Shown piece after piece: positions 1 to 7,028 of a stretch of 10,815 nucleotides of DNA. Source of the stretch: Candidatus Arcticimaribacter sp. (GTDB lineage Bacteria > Bacteroidota > Bacteroidia > Flavobacteriales > Flavobacteriaceae); assembly GCA_011526275.1 (NCBI GenBank), contig WTJP01000005.1:1-10815 (forward strand), given 5' to 3'. Made by a program: the position numbers and the translations under genes. A model generated the notes under the pieces. That model had not been told where the DNA came from. It saw nothing but the letters and a program-made list of their open reading frames with translations, and searched no databases. The stretch's first letter is position 1. Each line of letters starts with the position of its first letter.

Positions 1-155
1 TGCTTTACATCATGGGCGACGATTATACTTCGTACAACCCTGAAGGTATTGAAACAGGAAATGGCGGTTATTTAGGCCCAACAACCTATGGGGTTCAAGT
101 TGGTGCAAGCCCACTTGTTAGAAGCTTTACGCTAGGATTAAACGTTAACTTTTAA
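1..155 (+). CDS. susC: SusC/RagA-family TonB-dependent outer-membrane transporter, C-terminal end only
   Basis: Only the last 50 residues are present, read from base 3 to the TAA at 153-155; the gene begins outside the window. The fragment runs from LYIMGDDYTSY to a final stretch ending FTLGLNVNF. It has the alternating aromatic and hydrophobic pattern of closing outer-membrane beta-strands, and a C-terminal phenylalanine, as expected for a TonB-dependent beta-barrel. SusC proteins import oligosaccharides through the outer membrane with a SusD lipoprotein as lid, and the next gene, 11 bases downstream, is a clear susD. The family call rests mostly on that neighbour and the barrel-like C-terminus, because the plug and most of the barrel are not visible. 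The substrate, probably alginate oligosaccharides, is inferred from the downstream catabolic genes. Confidence 0.85.
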   Translation, partial: LYIMGDDYTSYNPEGIETGNGGYLGPTTYGVQVGASPLVRSFTLGLNVNF

Positions 156-166
156 TTGAGTAAAAA

Positions 167-1465
167 ATGAAAAAAATATATATTTTCTTATTGGGTTCAT
201 TGATGCTAACCACAGCTTGCGAAAATGACCTAGAACAAGTTCCACCAAATATTGCCAGTGCAGATTCTTTAACGGATTTTGATGGTGTATTGAATGCAGC
301 TTACTTTTACCAACTTGGATCAGTTACTCCATGGGCTGTAATGGGTGATTTTAGAGCTGATAATGCCAAGATGATTGAAGAGCCATATCCTTCTTTTGAT
401 CGATTTAATGGTGATTTAGTCGATATGGAAGATCAATTCTTTGGTCCTTTTTATACGGCTTTGTACAAGTCCATTTTGAGTGCAAACAATGTCATTGACA
501 ATTCTGAGAATCCAACACAAGTTGGTGAAGCAAAATTTTTACGTGCATTGTCTTACTTTAAGTTGGTTCGTGTATTTGGAGATGTAACGGTGAATTTATC
601 ACCATCACCAAGTACTACAGATGCTTCGATTTTAGCACGTCAATCATCGAATGATGTTTACAATGATGTCATTATCCCTGATTTGAATGACGCTATTTCA
701 AGATTATCTAACACTGCATCTAACGGAAGAGCAACTCGAATTGCTGCACAAGCTTTACTCGGTAAAGTATATGTGCACAGAGGTGATTTTGGTAACGCAG
801 AACCTTTATTACAGCAAGTTGTTAGTGGTGCTGCTGGAGCAGGCATTTCTTTGATGTCAAACTTTGCTGATATCTTTGTTACTGACTTAAATTCAGAAGT
901 GATTTTTGCTACACAGATTTCAAGTTCAGTGCCAGACGAGTATGGGTTCTCTGAGTTTTGGTCTTGGTCAGGAGGTCTTGATACAAAATCTGACTTACCA
1001 TTAGATCAGTCGCTTGTTGATGCATTCGATGCAAGTCCTGGTGACTTAAGAAGAGATGTAACCATCAATACAGCAACGATGTCTTCACCAAAATTCCCTC
1101 AAAGTGGTGGACCTGATTATGATTGGATCGAAATTCGTTTAGCCGATGTGATTTTATTGTATGCTGAAGCATTGAATGAAAATTCAAATACAGCTGCTGC
1201 AGCTACACAGCTCAATAGAATTAGAACTAGAGCAGGTTTAGCAGGTACTTCTGCTTCTTCACAAGCACAATTGCGTCAAGCAATTCAAGACGAACGTCGT
1301 TTAGAATTGGCTTTTGAAGGACACCGTTGGTTCGATTTAACGCGTACATCAACTGCACAAGCTGAGATGGGACAATCGTTTGATAACCAATATTATTTAT
1401 TCCCAGTACCAATTTCAGAGGTATTGGTAAGTTCTGGAGTAATCACTCAGAACGCTGGATACTAA
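167..1465 (+). CDS. susD: SusD/RagB-family surface glycan-binding lipoprotein
   Basis: This 432-residue protein starts with a lipoprotein signal: KK, a hydrophobic core, and LTTAC with the lipidated cysteine at residue 18. The acidic stretch after it (ENDLE) resembles the surface-export signal of Bacteroidota lipoproteins. Family hallmarks lie in the C-terminal half: EIRLADVILLYAEALNE at 322-338, ERRLELAFEGHRWFDLTR at about 376-393, LFPVP at 412-416 and the terminal TQNAGY. SusD proteins bind oligosaccharides at the cell surface and cap the SusC barrel. At 432 residues it is shorter than many SusD proteins, which often exceed 500, but no hallmark is missing. It is 11 bases from susC and surely co-transcribed. 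The ATG follows an A-rich stretch without a Shine-Dalgarno sequence, as is usual in flavobacteria. Alginate specificity is inferred from context only. Confidence 0.95.
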   Translation: MKKIYIFLLGSLMLTTACENDLEQVPPNIASADSLTDFDGVLNAAYFYQLGSVTPWAVMGDFRADNAKMIEEPYPSFDRFNGDLVDMEDQFFGPFYTALYKSILSANNVIDNSENPTQVGEAKFLRALSYFKLVRVFGDVTVNLSPSPSTTDASILARQSSNDVYNDVIIPDLNDAISRLSNTASNGRATRIAAQALLGKVYVHRGDFGNAEPLLQQVVSGAAGAGISLMSNFADIFVTDLNSEVIFATQISSSVPDEYGFSEFWSWSGGLDTKSDLPLDQSLVDAFDASPGDLRRDVTINTATMSSPKFPQSGGPDYDWIEIRLADVILLYAEALNENSNTAAAATQLNRIRTRAGLAGTSASSQAQLRQAIQDERRLELAFEGHRWFDLTRTSTAQAEMGQSFDNQYYLFPVPISEVLVSSGVITQNAGY

Positions 1466-1485
1466 ACTTTTTGAGTTTGATTAAC

Positions 1486-1521
1486 ATCCTAGGTGTGGTA
1501 ACCCTTTACCATGCCTAGGAT
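1486..1521 (+). terminator. Strong hairpin after susD, probable terminator or attenuator
   Basis: A 16-bp stem (1486-1501 with 1506-1521) closes a 4-nt loop, CCCT. Fourteen pairs are Watson-Crick and two adjacent ones are G-U (1494 with 1513, 1495 with 1512). It starts 20 bases after the susD stop. No clear T-tract follows, so it may stabilise the 3' end of susCD mRNA or partly attenuate read-through rather than act as a textbook rho-independent terminator. Hairpins between susD and downstream genes fit the usual much higher expression of susCD. Confidence 0.7.
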
Positions 1522-1573
1522 ATTTAAGGTTTATGATAAATAGATTTTAGTTTAAACCTTTAAAAAAATAACT

Positions 1574-1613
1574 CATAACAAATGCATCAGTTTAAATCAA
1601 ATCATTTGTTATG
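1574..1613. promoter_or_regulatory. Inverted repeat upstream of the MFS-SDR genes (operator or weak terminator)
   Basis: Two perfect 11-base arms, CATAACAAATG (1574-1584) and CATTTGTTATG (1603-1613), flank an 18-base AT-rich spacer. They lie 48 bases before the MFS start. A TTG at 1606-1608 in the right arm is 20 bases from TACTTTAA (1629-1636), a poor match to the Bacteroidota -7 element TAnnTTTG, so the dyad could overlap a promoter and act as an operator. Alternatively, the CTGTTTTT after the right arm makes it a possible weak terminator. AGTTTAAAYC also occurs twice, at 1549 and 1589. Nothing else was recognised in the 195-base gap apart from the susD hairpin. Confidence 0.4.
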
Positions 1614-1660
1614 CTGTTTTTAAAACCATACTTTAACAGCCTCAATAAAATATAAGATAT

Positions 1661-2941
1661 ATGAAAGTCAATGGATTAAGATGGTGGATTATTGGTTTGA
1701 TATTTATAGCCACAGTAATCAACTACATTGATCGTACCGCCTTTGCTTTGCTCTGGCCACAAATGGGTGAAGATTTAGGGATGGACAATTCTGACTATGC
1801 CCTAATGTTAAACGTATTTATGATCACTTATGCTGCCTCGAAATTTCTTTCAGGGAGACTGTATGATCAAATTGGAACACGATTAGGATTTATCGTTTCC
1901 ATCGTGGTATGGTCGGCTGCAGCCGGTTTTCATGCTATTGCTAGAGGAGTTGTTAGTCTTTCCATTGTGCGAGGATTACTCGGTTTAGGAGAGGCAGGTT
2001 TATGGCCTGGTGCTGTTAAAAGCAACGGGGAATGGTTTCCTGTAAAACAACGTGCTTTAGCACAAGGTATTTTTAATTCAGGTGCTTCTATTGGAAACGT
2101 AATAGCCCCCATGGTTATCGTGTTTCTCTATGCACAATTTGGTTGGAAATCAACCTATGTGATCTTAGGAGCTGTTGGTTTATTGTGGGTAGTGCCATGG
2201 TATGTAATCAACAAAAGCAAGCCCGAAGATCACCCATGGATTACCGAAGAAGAACGCAATCTTCTTTTAAACGACCGAGCAGAAAATAACGTCGTTGAAT
2301 CTGACGAGGCAAAAAGCCTTAGCATTCCAACTTTGTTAAGTTATAAACAACCTTGGGGCGTATTATTGTGTCGTTTCTTCATTGAACCCATTTGGTGGTT
2401 TTTTGCAGGATGGATGCCCATCTACCTCAATTCAAAGTTTGGATTAAGTATCGAAGAAATTGGAAATACCATGTGGATCTCTTACCTCATGGCAGCAGCC
2501 GGAGGTATTCTAGGAGGTTTATTCACAGAGGCTATAATAAAAAGAAGTAATGTGGATGCAGGTCGAAAAGCAAGTATTGTTTTAGGTAGCCTTTTAATTA
2601 TACTTGGATTTGTAGGAATTATACTTTTTGTAGATAATTCGAACTATATGATATTCATTTTGTTGGCTGGTATTGCCCTCTTTGGATTTCAGTTCGCCAT
2701 TGGAAATATTCAAACCTTATCAAGTGACTTATTCAGAGGTCCATCAGTGGGGACATTAGCCGGTCTTGCCGGTACAGTTGCCGCTTTTTCACCCATAATA
2801 ATGAACTGGTTTATTGGGAAAATAACCGAGGGAGGGTCTTACACTCCTGCGTTTATTGCCATCACCCTTTCTGTGGTTTTAGCAGTATTGGCTATTTTCT
2901 TTTTCATCAATAAAGTGAAATTGGTGATTGATAACGAATAA
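1661..2941 (+). CDS. MFS hexuronate-type transporter (ExuT-like, ACS family), probable DEH importer
   Basis: This 426-residue polytopic inner-membrane protein belongs to the anion:cation symporter branch of the major facilitator superfamily, which includes ExuT and DgoT. The first helix carries NYIDR (21-25), the loop between helices 2 and 3 has MFS motif A (GRLYDQIGTR, 65-74), and helix 4 has RGLLGLGEAGLWPG (104-117). The charged residues D24, R25, R104 and E111 match positions conserved in this family for proton and organic-anion handling. A hydrophilic central loop (about 186-226) separates the two six-helix halves. Followed by an SDR, KdgK and KdgA, it most likely carries the unsaturated monouronate or its 5-keto form DEH from periplasm to cytoplasm. 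It leads a group with the SDR, 24 bases downstream. The exact substrate is inferred; galacturonate or glucuronate cannot be excluded. Confidence 0.88.
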   Translation: MKVNGLRWWIIGLIFIATVINYIDRTAFALLWPQMGEDLGMDNSDYALMLNVFMITYAASKFLSGRLYDQIGTRLGFIVSIVVWSAAAGFHAIARGVVSLSIVRGLLGLGEAGLWPGAVKSNGEWFPVKQRALAQGIFNSGASIGNVIAPMVIVFLYAQFGWKSTYVILGAVGLLWVVPWYVINKSKPEDHPWITEEERNLLLNDRAENNVVESDEAKSLSIPTLLSYKQPWGVLLCRFFIEPIWWFFAGWMPIYLNSKFGLSIEEIGNTMWISYLMAAAGGILGGLFTEAIIKRSNVDAGRKASIVLGSLLIILGFVGIILFVDNSNYMIFILLAGIALFGFQFAIGNIQTLSSDLFRGPSVGTLAGLAGTVAAFSPIIMNWFIGKITEGGSYTPAFIAITLSVVLAVLAIFFFINKVKLVIDNE

Positions 2942-2965
2942 TTAAATTAATTAAGAAAGAAAAAA

Positions 2966-3730
2966 ATGAGTAAAACAAACAAAAGAGTAGCCATCGTTAC
3001 TGGAGCTACCAGTGGAATTGGTTTTGAAGTAGCAAAGCGCTTAGGCCAAGATGGATATCAAGTCATACTTAACGGAATCGAAGATGCAGTTGGAGCAGAA
3101 AAAGTAAATGAGCTTAAGGCCGAGGGGATTGAAGCCGAATATTTTGGTTTTGATGTTACCAATGAAGATGCTGTAAATTCAAATATCCAAGCTATTGGTG
3201 AAAAATACGGTAAAATCGACGTCTTGGTCAACAATGCAGGAGGTCTTGGTGGACGTTCTCGTTTTGAAGAAATGACTACTGAATTTTATCGCAAAGTGAT
3301 GGCTTTGAACCTCGATTCAACTTTCTTTGCTTCAAGAGCAGCTATTCCTTATTTGAAAAACGGAGAGCACCCTACCATCATCAACTATACTTCTAACGCA
3401 GGTTGGAATGCTGGTGGACCAGGAGCAGGAATATATGGAACTTCAAAAGCTGGAGTTCATGCCATAACACGCGCTTTGGCCAAAGATTTAGCAGAATACG
3501 GAATCCGTGTTAACGCTGTGTCTCCAGGGACAATCGACACGCCTTTCCACGCTCAAATTAAATCGACTAAACCTGAAGTATTTGCTTCTTGGAAAAACAA
3601 TATCATGTTAGGTCGATTAGGACAACCTCAAGAAGTTGCTTCTGTGGTTTCTTTTTTAGCGAGTGAAGACGCTGGATTTATTACAGCTGAAACTATCCAA
3701 ATTGGAGGTGGTCAAGCCTTAGGAATCTAA
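2966..3730 (+). CDS. Short-chain dehydrogenase/reductase, probable DEH reductase forming KDG
   Basis: This 254-residue classical SDR has the cofactor motif TGATSGIG (12-19), DV at 63-64, NNAG at 89-92 and the catalytic tetrad N115, S143, Y157 and K161, then PG at 187-188. Between MFS and kdgK it most likely reduces 4-deoxy-L-erythro-5-hexoseulose uronate (DEH) to 2-keto-3-deoxygluconate with NAD(P)H, as the SDRs of flavobacterial alginate loci do. The strand-2 end reads NGIEDA (36-41). It lacks an arginine typical of NADPH enzymes and has acidic residues just after, leaning towards NADH, but this is not decisive. An alternative is a KduD-like dehydrogenase of pectin breakdown; the active-site surroundings (YTSNAGWNAGG, SPGTIDTPFHAQ) do not resemble KduD. 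The ATG follows a purine-rich AAGAAAGAAAAA. Enzyme class is certain, substrate inferred. Confidence 0.85.
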   Translation: MSKTNKRVAIVTGATSGIGFEVAKRLGQDGYQVILNGIEDAVGAEKVNELKAEGIEAEYFGFDVTNEDAVNSNIQAIGEKYGKIDVLVNNAGGLGGRSRFEEMTTEFYRKVMALNLDSTFFASRAAIPYLKNGEHPTIINYTSNAGWNAGGPGAGIYGTSKAGVHAITRALAKDLAEYGIRVNAVSPGTIDTPFHAQIKSTKPEVFASWKNNIMLGRLGQPQEVASVVSFLASEDAGFITAETIQIGGGQALGI

Positions 3731-3824
3731 ATAGCATAAATTAAATAGATTTATAGGTTAATTGAAAAATTGCAGTGCTGCTGTCTATGAAGAATTATCC
3801 CATACAACGCGCTTGTAATATCGA

Positions 3825-3841
3825 AACGAGTTGTACTCGTT
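3825..3841. promoter_or_regulatory. Inverted repeat upstream of kdgK, candidate operator
   Basis: AACGAGT (3825-3831) and ACTCGTT (3835-3841) form a perfect 7-base dyad around TGT. A second, overlapping dyad pairs TACAAC (3803-3808) with GTTGTA (3830-3835). They lie in the 179-base gap between the SDR and kdgK, which otherwise holds no recognised gene. A TTG at 3831-3833 is 19 bases from TAAAATCG (3853-3860), a weak match to TAnnTTTG, so an internal kdgK-kdgA promoter under this operator is possible. No T-tract follows, so a terminator is unlikely. Confidence 0.4.
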
Positions 3842-3909
3842 CATTTAACAAATAAAATCGATAATACAGAGGGCTTAGCCTTCATTAAACCAATACAATA
3901 ATTAAATCA

Positions 3910-4950
3910 ATGAAAAAAGTAGTCACTTTTGGAGAAATCATGTTACGTTTAGCACCTCCAGGCTTTTTACGTTTTTCACAAACCAACAGCTTTGATGTTG
4001 TCTATGGAGGTGGAGAATCAAATGTAGCAGTGTCTTTGGCTAACTATGGCTTACCTGTTGAATTTGTTACCCGCTTACCGAAAAATGACATCGGTGAGTG
4101 TGCGTTGATGGAAATGAGAAAACGCAACGTAGGTACACAATACATCGTAGAAGGTGGGGATCGTTTAGGTATTTATTTTCTCGAAACTGGTGCAGTGAGT
4201 AGAGGAAGTAAAGTGGTTTACGATCGTGCTCATTCAGCTATGTCGGACATTCAACCAGGAATGGTCGATTGGAGTGAAGTTTTTAAAGATGCTCAATGGT
4301 TCCACTGGACGGGAATTACCCCAGCAATTTCTCAAAGCGCAGCTGATGCTTGTTTAGAAGCTGTTCGTGTGGCAAGTGCTATGGGTGTGACCATCTCTAC
4401 CGATTTAAATTATCGCGCGAAGTTGTGGAAATACGACGGAGATCGCGAAGCGATCATGACGGAACTCACTTCGTATTGTGATATCATTTTAGGAAATGAA
4501 GAGGATGCTGAAATGCACTTTGGAATTAAACCTGAAGGTTTAGATATTACCACGCAAGGAGAACATGTAAAAGCGGAAGCTTTCCGTTCTGTTTGTGAAC
4601 AAATGCAAGCAAAATTCCCACGCGCTAAAAAGATTATTACTACCCTACGTGGGTCGATTTCGGCTTCACACAACACTTGGGCAGGAGTGCTTTATGACGG
4701 GGAAACCATGTATGAAAGTGCACAGTACCAAATCACGCATATCGTTGACCGTGTAGGGGGAGGAGATTCCTTTATGGGAGCGCTCATTTATGGACTCATC
4801 CATTACCCTGAAGACGATCAGCGTGCCTTAGATTATGCAGTAGCAGCATCTTGCTTAAAGCATACTATTAAAGGCGACGCCAACTTGGTAACTATTCCTG
4901 AAATTGAAAAATTAATGAGTGGAGACGCCTCTGGGCGTGTTGCTCGCTAA
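3910..4950 (+). CDS. kdgK: 2-keto-3-deoxygluconate kinase (PfkB/ribokinase family)
   Basis: KdgK phosphorylates 2-keto-3-deoxygluconate with ATP to KDPG in the cytoplasm. The 346-residue protein opens with TFGEIMLRLAPPG and has the PfkB N-terminal signature YGGGESNVAVSLANYG, which binds substrate. A STDLNYRAKLW segment is typical of KDG kinases. Near the C-terminus VDRVGGGDSFMGA carries the anion-hole glycines and the catalytic aspartate (GGGD, 283-286), in place of the more common DTxGAGD. Length fits the family. kdgA starts only 9 bases after the stop, so the two are co-transcribed and act in sequence, which makes the assignment firm. The gene is separated from the SDR by 179 bases with a possible operator, so it could have its own promoter as well as read-through from upstream. 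The tail after the last predicted helix (GDASGRVAR) is polar and unremarkable. Confidence 0.93.
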   Translation: MKKVVTFGEIMLRLAPPGFLRFSQTNSFDVVYGGGESNVAVSLANYGLPVEFVTRLPKNDIGECALMEMRKRNVGTQYIVEGGDRLGIYFLETGAVSRGSKVVYDRAHSAMSDIQPGMVDWSEVFKDAQWFHWTGITPAISQSAADACLEAVRVASAMGVTISTDLNYRAKLWKYDGDREAIMTELTSYCDIILGNEEDAEMHFGIKPEGLDITTQGEHVKAEAFRSVCEQMQAKFPRAKKIITTLRGSISASHNTWAGVLYDGETMYESAQYQITHIVDRVGGGDSFMGALIYGLIHYPEDDQRALDYAVAASCLKHTIKGDANLVTIPEIEKLMSGDASGRVAR

Positions 4951-4959
4951 ACATATAAA

Positions 4960-5625
4960 ATGGCACAATATTCAAGAATACAAGTTATTCAACAAATGGA
5001 GGAATCTGGTATGGTTCCTCTATTTTACCATCCTGATATAGAGGTGGCAAAGTCGGTATTAAAAGCCTGCTACGATGGTGGTGCACGTTTAATGGAATTC
5101 ACTAACCGTGGTGACTTTGCATTAGAGATTTTCACAGATTTGATTAAATATGCAATTGCAGAACTTCCAGGCATGATCTTGGGTGTAGGCTCGGTAACCG
5201 ATGCTGCCTCAGCTTCACAATACATGTTGGCTGGTGCTAATTTTGTCGTTACTCCAGTCTATCGTGAAGACATTGCTATTGTGTGTAATCGAAGAAAAGT
5301 GCTATGGTCTCCTGGCTGTGGTTCTTTAACCGAGATTGCTCAAGCAGAAGAAATGGGCTGTGAACTCGTGAAATTGTTCCCAGGGAGTACCTATGGTCCC
5401 GGCTTTGTAAAAGGGATTAAAGGGCCACAACCTTGGACATCTATCATGCCTACTGGCGGCGTATCAACCGAAGAGAGTAATCTTAGAGGCTGGTTCGATG
5501 CTGGAGTAACTTGTGTAGGAATGGGTTCCAAGTTAATTTCTAAAGAAATTCTTGCGAACAAAGACTATGCAACCCTTCAAAAGAATGTAGCTTCTACTTT
5601 AGCTCTAATTCAAGAAATTAGGTAG
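4960..5625 (+). CDS. kdgA: 2-keto-3-deoxy-6-phosphogluconate (KDPG) aldolase
   Basis: This class I aldolase cleaves KDPG to pyruvate and glyceraldehyde-3-phosphate, the last step of uronate breakdown and of the Entner-Doudoroff pathway. The 221-residue TIM-barrel protein shows the family active site: GGARLMEFTNR with E46 and R50, the phosphate-side SPGCGSLTEI (117-126), and the Schiff-base lysine K138 in VKLFPG. MPTGGVSTEE near the C-terminus is the usual phosphate-binding loop. Residues around E46 and K138 correspond to E45, R49 and K133 of the E. coli enzyme. It is the last gene of the plus-strand uronate cluster, 9 bases behind kdgK, and is followed 29 bases later by a clear terminator. 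Some related aldolases also act on 2-keto-4-hydroxyglutarate (eda), but the kdgK linkage favours KDPG. Confidence 0.94.
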   Translation: MAQYSRIQVIQQMEESGMVPLFYHPDIEVAKSVLKACYDGGARLMEFTNRGDFALEIFTDLIKYAIAELPGMILGVGSVTDAASASQYMLAGANFVVTPVYREDIAIVCNRRKVLWSPGCGSLTEIAQAEEMGCELVKLFPGSTYGPGFVKGIKGPQPWTSIMPTGGVSTEESNLRGWFDAGVTCVGMGSKLISKEILANKDYATLQKNVASTLALIQEIR

Positions 5626-5654
5626 ATTTTATATATAGTTAATAAGAGTGAATG

Positions 5655-5683
5655 AAGCTCTCGTGAAAACGAGAGCTTTTTTT
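5655..5683 (+). terminator. Rho-independent terminator after kdgA
   Basis: A perfect 10-bp stem (5655-5664 with 5669-5678) closes a GAAA tetraloop, and a run of seven T (5677-5683) follows directly. It ends two bases before the stop codon of the minus-strand lipoprotein gene. On the minus strand the hairpin is followed by CATTCAC rather than a T-run, so it should act mainly on plus-strand transcripts. It marks the 3' boundary of the uronate operon. Confidence 0.93.
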
Positions 5684-5685
5684 AT

Positions 5686-6963
5686 TTAGGGTAGTTCAAT
5701 GATTTGAAAATCAGCAAACCGAACGATTTCATCTCTGAGATCTTCTGCATAAATCAAGCTTCGATAAACGCCCCATTTAGGACGAACAAATTCAGCATCT
5801 GGTCGCCAATTTACACTGTTTTCGCTGGTGTAGTTAAACAGGACCTCCTCGCTTAAAGCATCTGTTAATTCAATGGTGTACTGTCCATTTGTGCTGTATT
5901 GTATGGTTTCGCGAACAGCTATCCATCGATTGATGAGCGGGGCGATATCGGTTTGTGCAAGGGTGATTTGTTGATCGGTTTCTGCATAGCGGAGTTCTAG
6001 TCGATCTGGAGTTGATTTTCGAGTCGTTAGGGTGTACATGGGCATACTGGAAAAAGCTCCTCCAACCGATTTTAACTGATGGATGTGTGTGAATTTGGGA
6101 GAAGATTGGAAACCTTCAGCTAGTTTGAATTTCCACGCATAAACGACCGTTTCATTTTGCCTTCCAAGCAGATTTTCAGGGGATTGATCATAGGTCTTTA
6201 TTTCGTTGCGTTGGCGGTCGAAATTGATACAGCGGTCATTGTCTGGGCTGGGATGAATGTGAAACTGAAAAACAAATTGATCTAATGCACTATCAAACAC
6301 TTCATCAATGTGATCTCCAAATGCAGCGTGATTGCAGTCAGGTGTTTCTATTGGGTTGTAACCGGGTGCCAGTACCGAGGTGATTAAAGCATAGGTGTCT
6401 CCTGGACCATCTGCTGCTAAAACGACCCCCTGAGGTTCTTCTGTATTATTTTCAATAAAGGTTGCTAGTACTGTTTTTGTTCCATTGATACTTAATTCGA
6501 TGGGGTTTTCTTCTGAATTGATATCTCCTGTCCAAGAGGAAAATGTCCAACCATTAGCAGCATTTGCGCTCAATTGAACTTGGGTCTCTGCGACATAATC
6601 GGTGCTTTTTCCACTGGAAAGAATGTGTTCATCCACGGTTCCATTCCCCTCGGTGAGTATATTCAACGGAAAGCTTTTCTTGGTGAAATTTGCCCTTAGA
6701 TTGAGATTACCATTGACGGTAATCACCAAAGGATTGTCGGTAGAACCATTGGACCAGCCAGTGAATTGATAAAAAGCATTGGGTGTGGCTTGAATGCTAA
6801 CTTGAGTTCCTTCCGTATAATAACCACCATTAGAGTTCACTTCTCCTCCAGTAGTGCTAGTAATTGTGAGGGTATAAGAAATGGTTTCTCTTTCTGTAGC
6901 CTCTTTTCCGCAATTCAATAAAATCAAGAAACAAAAGAAGTGAAGGTAGTAGTGCTTTTTCAT
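5686..6963 (-). CDS. Lipoprotein with two InlB-type repeats and a putative jelly-roll polysaccharide-lyase domain
   Basis: The 425-residue product begins with a lipoprotein signal (hydrophobic 5-16, then LLNC with C18), so it is probably exported and lipid-anchored. Residues 30-95 and 98-171 are two related beta-rich repeats ending in GWSNGSTDNPL...ANF and SWTGDINSEENPI...ATF, typical of Listeria-Bacteroides (InlB B / Flg_new) repeats and likely spacers or adhesion modules. The C-terminal domain (about 180-425) has RQRNEIK (250-256), FTHIHQLK (291-298) and RPKWGVYRSL (394-403). In spacing and type these recall the R-[ST]-E-[LI]-R, Q-[IV]-H and KxGxY strands of jelly-roll lyases such as PL7, PL13 and PL20. 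C210 and C245 could form a disulfide. A lyase role is inferred from these motifs and the neighbouring uronate genes; I cannot assign a CAZy family. It could instead be a non-catalytic glycan-binding protein. Confidence 0.6.
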   Translation of the reverse strand: MKKHYYLHFFCFLILLNCGKEATERETISYTLTITSTTGGEVNSNGGYYTEGTQVSIQATPNAFYQFTGWSNGSTDNPLVITVNGNLNLRANFTKKSFPLNILTEGNGTVDEHILSSGKSTDYVAETQVQLSANAANGWTFSSWTGDINSEENPIELSINGTKTVLATFIENNTEEPQGVVLAADGPGDTYALITSVLAPGYNPIETPDCNHAAFGDHIDEVFDSALDQFVFQFHIHPSPDNDRCINFDRQRNEIKTYDQSPENLLGRQNETVVYAWKFKLAEGFQSSPKFTHIHQLKSVGGAFSSMPMYTLTTRKSTPDRLELRYAETDQQITLAQTDIAPLINRWIAVRETIQYSTNGQYTIELTDALSEEVLFNYTSENSVNWRPDAEFVRPKWGVYRSLIYAEDLRDEIVRFADFQIIELP

Positions 6964-6984
6964 GGAATGTGCGTTGATTTCAGC

Positions 6985-7015
6985 TAAAAATAAGGATATT
7001 GATATGGTTATCCAA
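6985..7015 (-). promoter_or_regulatory. Putative promoter of the lipoprotein gene
   Basis: Read on the minus strand, TTG (7015-7013) is followed after 20 bases by TATTTTTA (6992-6985), matching the Bacteroidota -7 element TAnnTTTG at five of six defined positions. Transcription would start about 15-18 bases before the ATG at 6963. The assignment is by pattern only. Confidence 0.5.
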
Positions 7016-7028
7016 TTTGGTTTACCAA
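7012..7028. promoter_or_regulatory. Palindromes at the centre of the divergent promoter region, candidate operator
   Basis: CCAATTTGG (7012-7020) is a palindrome with a single central base and contains the putative -33 TTG of both divergent promoters. Overlapping it, TTGGT (7017-7021) and ACCAA (7024-7028) form a second dyad around TT. A regulator bound here would cover both -33 elements and could co-regulate the lipoprotein and the transporter operon. No regulator gene lies in the window. Confidence 0.4.

Noticed and set aside
2966..3730. KduD of pectin degradation
   Set aside because: The sequence around the active site and substrate loop does not resemble KduD, and no KduI is present; DEH reductase fits the context better.
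3787..3855. A 22-codon reading frame (MKNYPIQRAC...) between the SDR and kdgK
   Set aside because: It is too short to judge, has no recognisable motif and spans the inverted repeat, which explains the stretch better as regulatory DNA.
4410..4676. Antisense reading frame inside kdgK, and similar ones inside susD, the MFS gene, the NRAMP-like gene and gnd
   Set aside because: These are frames opposite well-supported genes, with no family motifs and no start context of their own.
5686..6963. Firm assignment to alginate lyase family PL7
   Set aside because: The motif pattern is similar, but none of the three PL7 signatures is matched closely, so only a putative lyase call is supported.
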